Positions 1 through 9,611 of a stretch of 35,856 nt of DNA are shown in pieces. Numbering within the stretch: the first letter of the stretch is position 1; the number at the start of each line of letters is the position of its first letter. The position numbers were made by a program, and so were the translations under genes. Origin of the DNA: Succinivibrionaceae bacterium WG-1 (GTDB taxonomy: Bacteria > Pseudomonadota > Gammaproteobacteria > Enterobacterales > Succinivibrionaceae); NCBI GenBank assembly GCA_000222855.1, contig GL995195.1, positions 29,485-65,340 on the forward strand. Direction: 5' to 3'. The notes under the pieces are model-generated. The model was not told the DNA's origin, did not search any database, and saw only the letters and a program-made list of their open reading frames with translations.

Positions 1-23
1 GCATAAAATTTTATAAAAAATTA

Positions 24-587
24 TTATACACGCTTCTTGAATTCGTTAGTTCTTGTGTCGATTTCGATCTTATCGCCAGTCTTAACGAAGTCAGCTACAG
101 TAATAGTGAAGCCAGTGCCCTTTAATGTTGCAGGCTTAGTTACTTTACCAGAAGTATCACCACGTACAGAAGGTTCAGTGTATTCAACTTCTCTTACGAT
201 AGTGATTGGTAATTCAACGCTGATTGGCTTTTCGTTGTAGAAAGTTACTGAGCAAACGTCTTCCATACCGTCGATGATATAGTTAACAGCTTCGCCTAAG
301 TATTCTTTTTCTACTTCGTATTGATTGTATTCTTCATCCATGAATACATACATTGGATCAGCAAAGTAAGAGAATGTACAATCTTTATGTTCAAGAATAA
401 CGTCTTCTAACTTGTCGTCAGCCTTGAATACAGTTTCTGTACCACCTTCGCTAAGAAGGTTCTTTAATTTCATTTTAACTACAGCAGCGTTTCTGCCTGA
501 TTTGTTAAATTCAGTCTTGAGAACAACCATTGGGTTCTTGCCAACCATGATTACATTACCAGCGCGGATTTCTTGTGCGGTTTTCAT
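24..587 (-). CDS. efp: Elongation factor P (EarP-rhamnosylated type)
   Basis: Elongation factor P, 187 aa, the usual length. It binds stalled ribosomes between the P and E sites and helps peptide-bond formation at polyproline stretches. The N-terminal KOW-like domain carries the loop '[10 protein letters not shown]', with Arg at residue 32 where E. coli EF-P has the modified Lys34. Arg32 is the known acceptor of rhamnose in species that have EarP. The later domains contain '[18 protein letters not shown]' and the C-terminal '[17 protein letters not shown]'. The EarP gene lies immediately upstream on the same strand with a 67-base gap, so the substrate and its modifying enzyme are likely co-transcribed. 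The sequence uses codons such as AAG, AAC and TTC more than its neighbours do, as expected for a highly expressed protein. Identification is firm. Confidence 0.97.
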   Translation of the reverse strand: MKTAQEIRAGNVIMVGKNPMVVLKTEFNKSGRNAAVVKMKLKNLLSEGGTETVFKADDKLEDVILEHKDCTFSYFADPMYVFMDEEYNQYEVEKEYLGEAVNYIIDGMEDVCSVTFYNEKPISVELPITIVREVEYTEPSVRGDTSGKVTKPATLKGTGFTITVADFVKTGDKIEIDTRTNEFKKRV

Positions 588-654
588 GTATAGTTCCTAA
601 TATTATTTATTATGTGTTTAAAATCCTAACAGCTAAAACAAAGTAAGATTTAAG

Positions 655-1803
655 TTAGTTATTTTGTTTAAGAAACTCTTTTATAAAGAGTAATAAATTG
701 CTGCTTAGGTTGTGAAATTTTATCAATGTTGTAGATTGTTCTTTTGTAATCATACAAATTTGCTCGTATTTTATCATAAATTTATCAAAAATTGTATTAT
801 TTGAAAGATCCTTTAGGTAGGATTCATCATTTAAAGACAATAATGATAATTTTAAAATTTCTTTGTTTTCATTGCTTGTAACATCTTTTAAGTACATGTC
901 GCAGAATGCTAATAATTTATCAATATGAGCATTTTCTTCTTGTTTATAGATATGCCATAAGAAAGGTTTGCCACAAATTATAGCTTGAGTTATGGAGTCT
1001 TCTCCTCTAACAATATTAAAGTCTGAAGCTTTTAAGATGTAGTTAAAGACATCTTGTGGAACCATTGAAAATTTATGCCATACAGAGTTTGGGTATTGTT
1101 CTTGTAGTTTTAAAACTATATCCTTGTTATCTTCTAATAGATATTTGGTACTACGGCTATCAGGTAGAAGTAGTATAGCATTATGGTGTTTTCTTAAAAT
1201 TGCCTCTATAAGTGGAAATAAACTTGTGGTTTCATAGGTGAATATTAGAGCAATAAAATCATTTATGCGTTTTGGATCTAAGCTTAGATATTTAAAAACA
1301 TATTCTTTAGCTTGTTGATAACTTACGTCTAAAAGCCATTTTTCAAAATTTAAACCACCTGTTTTGGCGGTAAAACCTGGAAAAAAGAAATATTTATTTA
1401 AGCAATTATTTTGTAGAGATGGAAGTTTGTGGCACTCTTCAACCCAAGTTTCTGCACTTAAATATTCTAAATTTATCCACAGATTGTGCATAGTAAATTT
1501 AGAGGTATATTTTTCACCAATTTTACAACCAAAAGCTTCAATTATGACTAAAGAAGGTTCGTAATCGTTTGGCTCTTCATCCCAATATTTTATAGTTATA
1601 TCATTATATTTTTGTAATGATGTATAATTAGCATCTATTGTAGGATTTATTGCTTTAAATGCGTTTAAATCGTCTACATATAAGGTCACTATTGCAGAGT
1701 CTGTTGATAGTTCCTTGGCTAATCTGAAACATACTCCAATATCTCCATAGTTGTCGATAACAGAGCAAAATATATCAATAGTTATTGGTGTGATTGTAGG
1801 CAT
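655..1803 (-). CDS. earP: EF-P arginine rhamnosyltransferase EarP
   Basis: EarP, 382 aa, a cytoplasmic GT-B glycosyltransferase that moves rhamnose from dTDP-rhamnose to Arg32 of EF-P. The N-terminus has the family motif 'DIFCSVIDNYGDIGV', with Asp17 and Asp21 at the positions of the two functionally required aspartates known from the family. The C-terminal half has the nucleotide-sugar binding signature 'RGEDSITQAIICGKPFLWHIY' split over 'RGEDS' and 'PFLWHIYKQ', followed by 'AHIDKLLAF'. It sits just upstream of efp on the same strand. Its start is only 37 bases from the divergent pqiA start, so the two promoters must overlap each other or the coding ends. The reading frame is intact. Confidence 0.95.
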   Translation of the reverse strand: MPTITPITIDIFCSVIDNYGDIGVCFRLAKELSTDSAIVTLYVDDLNAFKAINPTIDANYTSLQKYNDITIKYWDEEPNDYEPSLVIIEAFGCKIGEKYTSKFTMHNLWINLEYLSAETWVEECHKLPSLQNNCLNKYFFFPGFTAKTGGLNFEKWLLDVSYQQAKEYVFKYLSLDPKRINDFIALIFTYETTSLFPLIEAILRKHHNAILLLPDSRSTKYLLEDNKDIVLKLQEQYPNSVWHKFSMVPQDVFNYILKASDFNIVRGEDSITQAIICGKPFLWHIYKQEENAHIDKLLAFCDMYLKDVTSNENKEILKLSLLSLNDESYLKDLSNNTIFDKFMIKYEQICMITKEQSTTLIKFHNLSSNLLLFIKEFLKQNN

Positions 1804-1840
1804 TTTTGGTTGTTTAATTTATTTAATTATTTTTTAATGA

Positions 1841-3075
1841 ATGAGTAACAAAAAGAAAATAATATGTGAATGTTGTGGGATTATCCTTGATACCCCAACC
1901 ACTTCTTCTAATTTTGTGGGCAAGTGTCCAAGATGTGGTAAGAAGTTAGTGTATTTACATAAACATTGGGTGGTGTATTCTTTTTGCTTTGCTATAACTA
2001 GTTTTCTTTTTGCGATTCTTGCTGATATTTTACCTTATTTAGAAATAAATTCATCAGGTATCACAAGTGGAATGAAGGTTCTAGATTACTTTGATGTGCT
2101 TGCTAATCAAAATTACACTATCATAAGTGTAATTATTTTACTATGTATGCAAGTCTTACCTTTATTCGTCTTACTGTGCATTATATTGACTGATTTAGCT
2201 TGTATTTTCTTTATAAAAAATAAAATTTTTTATTGTTACTAAGATTTTATAAGGTTGCGACTCATTGGGCCATGGTTGATGTCTTTTTAGTTGGAGTGCT
2301 AGTTAGTTTAGTTAAACTAGTGTCTTTAGTAGACGTTAGCTTTGGTGGTGGTTTTTTCTGTTTTATTATATTTGTAATATTTTATTTACTAGCTATTCAA
2401 AAATATAATGTTGGAAAAATTTGGAATTTCTTTGAACCTTATCCTAATTTAGGTTTTGCTGTTAAAAGCGGTATGATTGGTTATAAAAAAGGATTTTATG
2501 CTTGTCATACATGTAATGCTTTAGTTGATATAAAACAATCTCATACTTGTCCAAGGTGTGGTAGTCATGTTCATGAAGTAACACCATATTCAAATATTAA
2601 ATGCTTAGTGTTATCAATATCGGCGTTGTTTTTATATGTAGTATCAAATATTTATCCGATGATGATTACAACGTATTTGGCTAATGATACTCCTTCTACA
2701 ATTTTAGAAGGGGTTATAGTGCTATGGGATTTAGGTTCATATTTTGTGGCATTTGTAATTTTCTTTGCTAGTGTTTTTATTCCTATTTTTAAAATATTAG
2801 TACTTTTTTATTTATGTTATATAACTAAAAGGGTAAAAAGAACAAAGAATAAACGTAAATTAAGTTTACTATACGCTATTGTTGAATTTATTGGTAAATG
2901 GTCAATGATAGACGTTTTTGTAGTTGCAATTATGGCAACTATTGTACAGATAGGCAATTTAATGGTGATTTATCCAGGTAGTGCTGTAATATTATTTTCC
3001 GCTGTTGTTATTCTTACAATGTTAGCTGCTAATAGCTATGATTGTAGATTGTTGTGGCAACAATATAAAGATTAG
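1841..3075 (+). CDS. pqiA: Inner-membrane protein PqiA (one frameshift)
   Basis: PqiA, about 411 aa when the frame is repaired (E. coli about 417). It is the polytopic inner-membrane component of the PqiABC lipid-transport system. Two similar halves are visible. Each begins with a zinc-ribbon: 'CECCG...CPRCGKKL' near residues 9-34, and 'CHTCNALVD...CPRCGSH' in the second half. Each is followed by about four hydrophobic segments. As printed the frame breaks at 2222-2231 (AAAA then TTTTTT): the first part (1841-2242) runs into TAA, while the rest reads on in the next frame from about 2233. One extra base in this A/T run joins '..KNKIF' to 'LLLRFYKVATHWAMVDVF' and restores the protein. The rest is well conserved, so I treat this as one gene. 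pqiB follows after 13 bases. Confidence 0.88.
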
Positions 3076-3088
3076 GAAAACAGTAAAA

Positions 3089-4758
3089 ATGTATCAAAAA
3101 ATTAAACTAAAAAAGAAAATTTAAACTATGTTATTTGGATTATTCCGATCATTAGTTTAATTATTGCATGCTCTCTAATCTATAATACTTGGCATAATAA
3201 AGGCGAAGTTGTTGAATTACATTTATCAAAAGCAGATGGGCTTGAAGAAGGAAAAACCTTAATAAAAACTAAAAATATTGTAGTAGGTAAGGTGGTTTCT
3301 ATCAAATTATCTTCAGATTTTAATTCTGTTATTGTAAAAGCTCAGATGAATAAAGATACTCATTCTTTATTAAGAGGTGATACCTATTTTTGGATACAAA
3401 AGCCAAGAATGGATAAGAAGGGGGTTTCTGGGTTAAGTACTATTTTATCAGGATACTATATCGAATTAAGTCCAGGTACAAAAGGTGTAGCCCAAAAGTA
3501 CTATGAGGTTCAGGAAGATCCTCCAATTCATTTACCAGATGATGGTTTAATAGTGGTGCTTGAAACCAAATCAAGTAAAGATTTATCTATTGGTGATTTA
3601 GTCTTGTTCAAAGGCTTAGAAGCTGGTTTTATTTACGATAAGAATTATGATTTTTCAAGTCAAAAGTTAGTTTATAAATGCTACATTGATAAAAAATATT
3701 CAATGTTAGTTTCTCCACGCACTAACTTTTGGATAAATAATGGGGTGGCTATAAACTTTGGCTCAGATGGTTTAAAGATAAGTTCTGATACTATTCAATC
3801 AATGTTTAAAGCTGGAATTAGTTTTGATATTCCTGATGACTATGAATATAAAAGCGATACCGTGGTACAAGATTTTACTAAATTTAAGTTGTTTGATAAT
3901 AAATTATCCGTTGAAAAAAGTTATACCACTTCTATCAATTTTATAATTATTTCTCCAAAAGAGAAGAAAGAATTATCAACAGGTTCTCCTGTTATGTATA
4001 GAGGGGTACAAGTTGGTAGAGTTGAAAAGGCTCCATACTTACCAAATGATTTTAAATTATTTAAAAGCCATGAAAACTATTATGCTTATTTAATATCTAT
4101 TCAACCTGAACGTTTTGAACAATCAGAAGAAAGAACTGTTGCAGAGTTACATAATGATATTTTAGATTCTTTAAAGAATAATTTATTGACTGCAAGATTT
4201 GATTCAATGAATTTATTAACAGGTAAAGGTTATATTAATTTAGTTGATACTATTCAAGTTAACGATAAATCTAATCAAGACAATAAATCAAATTTAGCTA
4301 TTAACAAACCTGAAAAACTCAAGTTATATGATGGATTTGTAGTGATTCCAAGTTCTGAAAATGAATTAGCAAGTATTCAAGAAAGTTTAAATAAATTCTC
4401 ATCAAATTTAGCTAGTTTAAATCTTAAAGAACTTAGTGATAATTTAAATCAAATGTTAAAGAATTCATCTAGTACTACAGCAAGTTTAACTAATTTAAGT
4501 AATTCTATTGAACAACTTGTAACTGGTTTACAGCAAGAAAACTTCTCAGCTGAAATTGTTAATACTTTAAAAGAATTACAAAAAACTTTAGATAGTTATC
4601 AAGATGGTGGTCAGATTTATGGAGAATTGAAGGATACTTTAGAAAATGTTAATTCAACTCTCAATAATGTAAAACCGGTAATTAATAAATTAAATGAAAA
4701 ATCTAACTCATTAATATTTGAATATGAGAAAAAAGATCCTATTCCAGGAAGAAAGTAA
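3089..4758 (+). CDS. pqiB: MCE-family lipid transport protein PqiB (N-terminal frameshift)
   Basis: PqiB, about 556 aa after frame repair (E. coli 546). It is a periplasm-spanning MCE protein anchored in the inner membrane; known homologues form stacked hexameric rings plus a coiled-coil needle reaching the outer membrane. The start is the ATG at 3089 ('MYQKIKLKK'). The frame then breaks in the A6 run 3109-3114; one more A gives 'KKENLNYVIWIIPIISLII', the expected transmembrane helix, followed by 'GEVVELHLSKADGLEEGKT'. Three MCE domains follow: 'ADGLEEGKT..IVVGKVVSI', 'LSIGDLVLFKGLEAGFI' and 'STGSPVMYRGVQVGRVEK'. The last 130 residues are a low-complexity coiled coil rich in Leu, Asn and Ser, ending 'LNEKSNSLIFEYEKKDPIPG', very like the E. 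coli C-terminus. Confidence 0.9.
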
Positions 4759-5342
4759 TGTTAGGTGATTATATGAAATATCATTATTATTTGATAACAA
4801 TTATTATGTCAGTATTGATATTGGGATGCTCTACTTCTCATGAAATAAAATATTATTCTATAGATTCACTTAGTGCGTTATCTGTAAGTGATTCAAAAGA
4901 ACCTGAAACTATTTATTTAAAACGTTTATCCATTCCTGAATTTTTAGACTCAACAAATTTGGTATATCGTAAATCTAAGTATGAATGGATACAAACTAAT
5001 AATCATAAGTGGATTAGTCCTTTAAAAGATATTTTAAAAATATCATTAAAAAAACAGTTTACCAATAATGGATATATATTATTGGATGTAAAGTGTCCGA
5101 GTGAACTAAATTGTGGAGAATTAAGTATCCAAATTAAAGATTTTAGTGGTTCTTTTAATTCTGAATCTACTGTAGATTTTGATTGGATTTATTCTAAAGA
5201 TAACAAGATTTGTTATGGCAATGTAGCTAAAGTTGTGAATTTTAAAGAAAATTCTTATGAAAGTATGATAGATGCTTTAAATGAAGCATGGCAAGATGTT
5301 AATTTCAAGTTGATTAGTGAAATTAAAACATGTAAAAAATAA
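4758..5342 (+). CDS. pqiC: ABC-type transport auxiliary lipoprotein PqiC
   Basis: PqiC-type lipoprotein, 194 aa from the first ATG. The protein has a hydrophobic signal ending in the lipobox 'LILGC', so it is likely lipidated on that Cys and anchored in the outer membrane, where PqiC docks the PqiB needle. The body has the family's 'YYSIDSL..' start and the 'IYLKRLSIPEFLDSTNLVYR' strand region. The first ATG overlaps the pqiB stop (TAATG), giving translational coupling. A second ATG at 4773 ('MKYHYYLITIIMS') is preceded by TAGGTGA at good spacing and gives a more typical lipoprotein signal, so the real start may be there. It is the last gene of the pqiABC operon, followed by a strong terminator. 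Confidence 0.88.
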   Translation: MLGDYMKYHYYLITIIMSVLILGCSTSHEIKYYSIDSLSALSVSDSKEPETIYLKRLSIPEFLDSTNLVYRKSKYEWIQTNNHKWISPLKDILKISLKKQFTNNGYILLDVKCPSELNCGELSIQIKDFSGSFNSESTVDFDWIYSKDNKICYGNVAKVVNFKENSYESMIDALNEAWQDVNFKLISEIKTCKK

Positions 5343-5355
5343 AAATATCTTGTTA

Positions 5356-5393
5356 AAAATCCTCTAAAGTGTTTTTAGAGGATTTTCTTTTTT
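5356..5393. terminator. Bidirectional terminator between pqiC and mnmE
   Basis: The arms AAAATCCTCTAAA (5356-5368) and TTTAGAGGATTTT (5374-5386) are perfectly complementary around a 5-base loop. A T run follows on the plus strand and an A run precedes it, so the hairpin can end both the pqiABC transcript and the mnmE transcript, which converge here. Confidence 0.88.
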
Positions 5394-5407
5394 ATGGCAA
5401 TATTGGA

Positions 5408-6780
5408 TTATTTTCCAACACAAAATGTATTAAAAATATTGCCTAGTAAATCATCAGCTGTATATTCGCCTAAGATTTCATTTAAGCATTGTTGTGTGCT
5501 TCTTAATTCTTCTGCGGATAATTCAAACATTGATTGATTTTGTATCAATTCTATAGCTGTTTGGATGTGGTCTTCCGCTTTTTGAAGTGAAACAATATGT
5601 CTTCTTCTTGCAGAAAATACCCCTTCAGTGGAATTATCGTAACCTGCACATTGTTTTAAATGTTCTTTTATCACATCTAGACTGTTAGCATCTTTGGCAC
5701 TAATTTTTATAGATGCAATGTCAGTAAATTCTTTTGGTGGTACAAAATCAGTTACTAAATCTAATTTGTTATAAATAATACTAAAAGCTATTTTATTGTT
5801 AGTTTTATCTTTAATTAGATTAAATAAATTAATCTGTTCTTCGTAATCTTTTTGGGTAGAATCAAAAACAAAAAGAATACGATTAGCGGTTTCTATTTCT
5901 TTCCAAGCTCTATCGATACCAATTTTTTCTACAATGTCATTGGTATGATTACGTAGACCTGCGGTATCTATGATGTGTAGAGGCATGCCATCGATATTTA
6001 TTTGTTCTTTTAAAACGTCTCTGGTGGTGCCTGCTATATCTGTAACGATTGCAGATTCTTTGCCACTTAAAAGATTTAGAAGACTTGATTTGCCTGCATT
6101 AGGTTGGCCTGCTATTACGATTCTTAAACCTTCTTGTAGTAAAACACCTTGATTAGCTGTTTTTCTGATGGCTTCTAATTCTTTGGTCAGTTCATTTAAA
6201 CCAATTAACACTTGGCCATCATCTATGAAGTCGATGCTTTCATCTGGAAAATCTATGGTTGCTTCTACATAAGTTCTAAGCTTGATAAGTTTTTCATTTA
6301 GCTCTTTTATTTTATTTGAGAAAGCACCTTGTAATGAATTTATCGCACTAATAGCGGCTTTTTCACTTGTGGCGTTTATTAAGTCGGCAATGGCTTCTGC
6401 TTGAGTTAAGTCGATTTTGCCATTTAAAAACGCTCTTTCGGTAAATTCTCCAGCTTGAGCTTGTCTTGCTAAACCTGATTTTAAAATTTCATTAAGAAGT
6501 AGATCAAGAACTACACTACCGCCATGACATTGAAACTCAAGTACATCTTCGCCAGTGTAACTATGAGGTTTTTGGAAGTATATCGCAATACCTTCATCAA
6601 TAATTTTATCGTTACTACCTTTAAAAGGTAAATATTCTGCATATCTATTTTTAGGTAATTTTTTAGAATAAGATTGGCGATAGAAGCGCAATTATCACCT
6701 GATACACGAATAATTCCTACACCACCTGTTCCTGATGCGGTCGCTATCGCTGCTATTGTTTGATCATCTTTTATTAACAT
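5408..6780 (-). CDS. mnmE: tRNA-modification GTPase MnmE (one frameshift)
   Basis: MnmE (TrmE), about 457 aa after repair (E. coli 454). With MnmG it makes the cmnm5/mnm5 modification of wobble uridine-34 in several tRNAs. The N-terminal domain begins 'IAAIATASGTGGVGIIRVSG'; the central G domain has the P-loop 'GQPNAGKSSLLN', 'DIAGTTRD', 'DTAGLR' and 'NKLD'; the C-terminus is 'FNTFCVGK' with the catalytic Cys motif C[IV]GK. The printed frame breaks in a T6 run at 6659-6664 (A6 in the mRNA). One added base joins 'GDNCASIANLIL' to 'KKLPKNRYAEYLPFKG', matching the family closely. It follows yidC on the minus strand, the common gamma/betaproteobacterial order, but a terminator lies between them, so it may have its own promoter. 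Confidence 0.92.
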
Positions 6781-6798
6781 AAAAATTTTCCACCTAAA

Positions 6799-6834
6799 AA
6801 AAACTCCATAACTATATCTAATTATGGAGTTTTT
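6799..6834. terminator. Hairpin terminator between yidC and mnmE
   Basis: The arms AAAAACTCCATAA (6799-6811) and TTATGGAGTTTTT (6822-6834) form a strong stem flanked by A and T runs. It lies just after the yidC stop on the minus strand and 18 bases before the mnmE start, so it likely ends or attenuates the rpmH-yidC transcript. Confidence 0.85.
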
Positions 6835-6859
6835 CGCTAGTTATTACAATTCTAAATTA

Positions 6860-8490
6860 TTATTTTTTCTTTAAAGATAGACCTTTCTTTTCAAGAGCTC
6901 TATATATTAAGAATTGTTGAATAATAGAAACTGTATTAGATACAACCCAATAAATAGTTAAACCAGCAGGGAAGTAACAGAACATTGCTGTAAATACTAT
7001 TGGCATTGCTGTCATGATCTTCTTCTGCATTGGGTCTGTAATAGGGGTTGGAGACATCTTCTGTAATAAGAACATTGTTACGCCCATTAAAATAGGTAAT
7101 ACGAAATATGGGTCATGTACAGATAAGTCTCTAATCCATAATACAAATGGTTGATGACGTAATTCAGTTGATTCCATTAAAGTCCAATATAAAGCAATAA
7201 ATATTGGCATTTGAATCAATAATGGTAGACAACCACCTAATGGATTTGCATTTTCTCTCTTATACAACTCCATCATTTCCATGCTTAATCTTTGTCTATC
7301 ATTCTTATAGCGTTCTTTTAATTCGTTTAATTTTGGAGCAAGTAAACGCATCTTAGCCATAGAAACATATTGTTTCTTAGTAAGTGGATACATTAAACCA
7401 CGAACACAGAATGTTAAAATGATAATAGCAAGACCCCAGTTAGCAATATTTAAGTAACTTAAGCCTGCGTAAATCCACTTTAAGCATTTGAATAAGAATA
7501 CAGAAATAAAAGATAACCAACCGTAATCTACTGTTAAATCAAGATATTGCGCAGTTTGTTCCATTTCTTCTTGATTCTTTGGACCAATCCAAAGCTTGTT
7601 TTCTAAGCTAACAGAATCACCTGTAGATACTTTTAATGGTTCACTTACAATATTGATAACAGCGTTTTGGTTATTATTTTCACCATACATGTTTATGGTG
7701 TTTTTACCTGTTTGACCTACCCATGCTGCTACAAAGTAGTGTTGAATCATACTAATCCAACCACCGTTTTGAGATAAAACAGGGCGAACTGAATTTGAAG
7801 CAATATCATCAAATGATTCTTTAGTATATCTTGAACTATCAGTTGAGAAGGCAACTCCACGATAAGCAGAAGTTCCAAAAATACCAGAACTTAATTCTGG
7901 ATCAACTACAGATTGTTCTAATCCTGATTGAATTGATATTAAAGAGTTAGTATTAACATTAGCGATTTCATGTTTTACAGATACAGAGTGTGATCCACGG
8001 TTAAAGGTGTAGATTTTTTGTATGTAGTATCAGAACTATCAGTAAATGTTAATACCACTGATAAAGAATTTTCATTATCTGATAATTGGTATGAGTTTTG
8101 TTCTGTTTTATAAACAGGTTTAATTAAACTTTGAGTTTTTATACCATTGGCATCAGAAGTCATTAAAAGAGATGAATTTACAGCATACTTAAAGTTATCA
8201 TTGCTTCTAAGTAAATGGAAATTTTCATCTGAATCAATATCTTGTTTTTGGTCTTTTAAATCAGCTTTAACTATATCACCACCATTTAAATCTATTTCTA
8301 TATAGAATAAATCTGTATTAACAGTGATAATTTTAGAAATAACTTCTTCAGTTTTTCCTGCTGAAATAATTGAAGCTGTTGGGATATTTTGTTGGTTTAA
8401 GGCTGCTGTTTTATCACTATTCCAAGTGAAAAAAATGTAGGCCGTTACCATTAAAAATAAAATAAGTATGGTGTTACGTTGAGAATGCAT
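6860..8490 (-). CDS. yidC: Membrane protein insertase YidC (one frameshift)
   Basis: YidC, about 543 aa after repair (E. coli 548). It inserts and folds inner-membrane proteins, alone or with SecYEG. The first segment (8490-7975) has the N-terminal signal-anchor 'TILILFLMVTAYIFFTW' and the start of the periplasmic beta domain. The second carries 'GGWISMIQHYFVAAWV', 'LDLTVDYGWL', the conserved TM region 'WGLAIIILTFCVRGLMYPLT' with its functional Arg, and 'NPLGGCLPLLIQMPIF'. The two overlap in different frames. The junction is a T6 run at 8014-8019 (A6 in mRNA); one extra A joins 'TDSSDTTYKK' to 'IYTFNRGSHSVSVKHEIANV', which aligns with the E. coli periplasmic domain. YidC is essential in its relatives, so true loss is unlikely. 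yidD ends 9 bases upstream. Confidence 0.93.
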
Positions 8491-8498
8491 TTTATAGT

Positions 8499-8774
8499 CT
8501 ACTTTTGATGTTTAGTGTTATTACTCTTTTCAAAAAAAGTCTTGTCAGGTACTAAGTCTATACCACCAGGATGAAAAGGATGACATTTTAGGATTCTTTT
8601 AAAACCTAAATAGCAACCACGAAAAAATCCATGGATCAAGATAGCTTGTTTAGTATATTCTGAGCAAGTAGGATAAAATCGACATTGATGTCCAATGACA
8701 GGGCTTAATACTTTTTGATAGCAAAGTATTAAAAAACATCCTATTTTTTGTAGCGGCGAGATATCGTTTTGCAT
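8499..8774 (-). CDS. yidD: Membrane protein insertion efficiency factor YidD
   Basis: YidD, 91 aa, a small membrane-associated protein that assists YidC-dependent insertion. It shows the family core 'YQKVLSPVIGHQCRFYPTCSEYTKQAI' (in pieces: 'CRFYPTCSEY' with two conserved Cys) and 'HGFFRGCYLGFKRILKCHPFHPGGIDLVP'. The start overlaps the end of rnpA by 34 bases in another frame, the normal arrangement. yidC follows after 8 bases. Confidence 0.95.
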   Translation of the reverse strand: MQNDISPLQKIGCFLILCYQKVLSPVIGHQCRFYPTCSEYTKQAILIHGFFRGCYLGFKRILKCHPFHPGGIDLVPDKTFFEKSNNTKHQK

Positions 8775-9097
8775 AACTTGGTTATTAAAATGTCTAGTTC
8801 TTCATTGCTAAGTTTATCTATTCCTATCTTGGCAATAAACACTATATCAAGTTTTTCCAAAGTTTGTTTAGATTTGCGAAAATTTTCTCTAATTAATCGC
8901 TTAACTCGGTTGCGACTAGTAGCATGTTTCAAAGCCTTTTTAGGGACAATCAAACCTAATCTAGGAAACGTTAGACCAGAATCTTTCGCCAAAACTGTTA
9001 AATAAGGAGATGCAGCTCTGATAGGATTTTGGAATACGTTATTGAAATTTTCGGGAGTGACTATACGTTCCTCCCGAGGGAAATTCTCATTAGCCAT
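8741..9097 (-). CDS. rnpA: Ribonuclease P protein component
   Basis: RnpA, 118 aa, the basic protein subunit of RNase P, which trims the 5' leaders of tRNA precursors together with the catalytic RNA. The family signature '[14 protein letters not shown]' is present, as are '[16 protein letters not shown]' and the C-terminal '[19 protein letters not shown]'. Its ATG overlaps the last codons of rpmH by 8 bases, so the two are translationally coupled, and its 3' end overlaps yidD. Confidence 0.96.
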   Translation of the reverse strand: MANENFPREERIVTPENFNNVFQNPIRAASPYLTVLAKDSGLTFPRLGLIVPKKALKHATSRNRVKRLIRENFRKSKQTLEKLDIVFIAKIGIDKLSNEELDILITKLCKTISRRYKK

Positions 9098-9233
9098 TAA
9101 CTGTAGTTAAACGGGCACGACCCTTAGCACGACGACGAGAAAGCACTTTACGACCATCAGCAGTCTTCATACGACTACGAAAACCGTGAGTACGAGCGCG
9201 CTTCAAAACAGAAGGTTGGAATGTACGCTTCAT
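9090..9233 (-). CDS. rpmH: 50S ribosomal protein L34
   Basis: L34, 47 aa, starting '[20 protein letters not shown]' and continuing '[20 protein letters not shown]', an almost invariant sequence. It is slightly longer than the usual 44-46 residues because the tail reads 'RLTTVNG'. A GGAG Shine-Dalgarno sequence lies just before the ATG. It is the first gene of the rpmH-rnpA-yidD-yidC operon and is read from the promoter at 9287-9315. Confidence 0.97.
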   Translation of the reverse strand: MKRTFQPSVLKRARTHGFRSRMKTADGRKVLSRRRAKGRARLTTVNG

Positions 9234-9611
9234 AATCTACTCCACATAACAATAATAGAAATAATATATTGATAAAAATCAGCGTGATTATATACGCACT
9301 TTTAAAGTTCGTCAATAATATTTAGTTTTTCTAATCAATGTTTATTTTATTACAGCCTTAAAGATATGAATTATTGGTTAAATTTACTTAGTGTTATTTT
9401 GGTGGATGGTAATAGGTTGGGTCTACTAATACTTACGGTTATAATAGTTTATTATCATTTGATTTAAGAATATCACTGTAACATTTTGCAATAATTTTTA
9501 TTTAAGAAAAGTTAAATAGTATGTATAATAATGTGCTAATTTTTACAAAAATTACCTTTTATTTATCTTTTATTTTATAAATATTTTTGTTGAGTGAAAT
9601 AGGGTGCGACT
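9234..9611. other. rpmH-dnaA intergenic region (possible origin side)
   Basis: This 378-base AT-rich gap separates the divergent rpmH and dnaA genes, the place where many gammaproteobacteria-like genomes have oriC or where strand bias flips. It holds the rpmH promoter at one end. Near dnaA there is a TATAAT at 9524-9529 with no good -35. I find no TTATCCACA-type DnaA box in it, so an origin here is not demonstrated. Confidence 0.5.
9287..9315 (-). promoter_or_regulatory. Sigma70-type promoter of the rpmH operon
   Basis: On the minus strand there is TTGACG (9315-9310), a 17-base spacer and TATAAT (9292-9287). Five of six -35 bases and all -10 bases match consensus at ideal spacing. The expected transcript start is about 45 bases before the rpmH ATG. 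Confidence 0.85.

Noticed and set aside
1473-1481. Perfect DnaA box TTATCCACA, with another at 23064-23072
   Set aside because: Both are single boxes inside coding genes with no companion boxes, consistent with chance in AT-rich DNA.
2233-3075. The second part of pqiA as an independent gene starting at TTG
   Set aside because: The predicted start is in the middle of a transmembrane segment and the first part ends in the expected place for the join; PqiA is normally one protein with both zinc ribbons.
5408-8490. mnmE and yidC as pseudogenes
   Set aside because: Both halves of each gene are fully conserved on either side of one homopolymer deletion, and all motifs are present; this is not what decay looks like. 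Called as single genes with a frame break.
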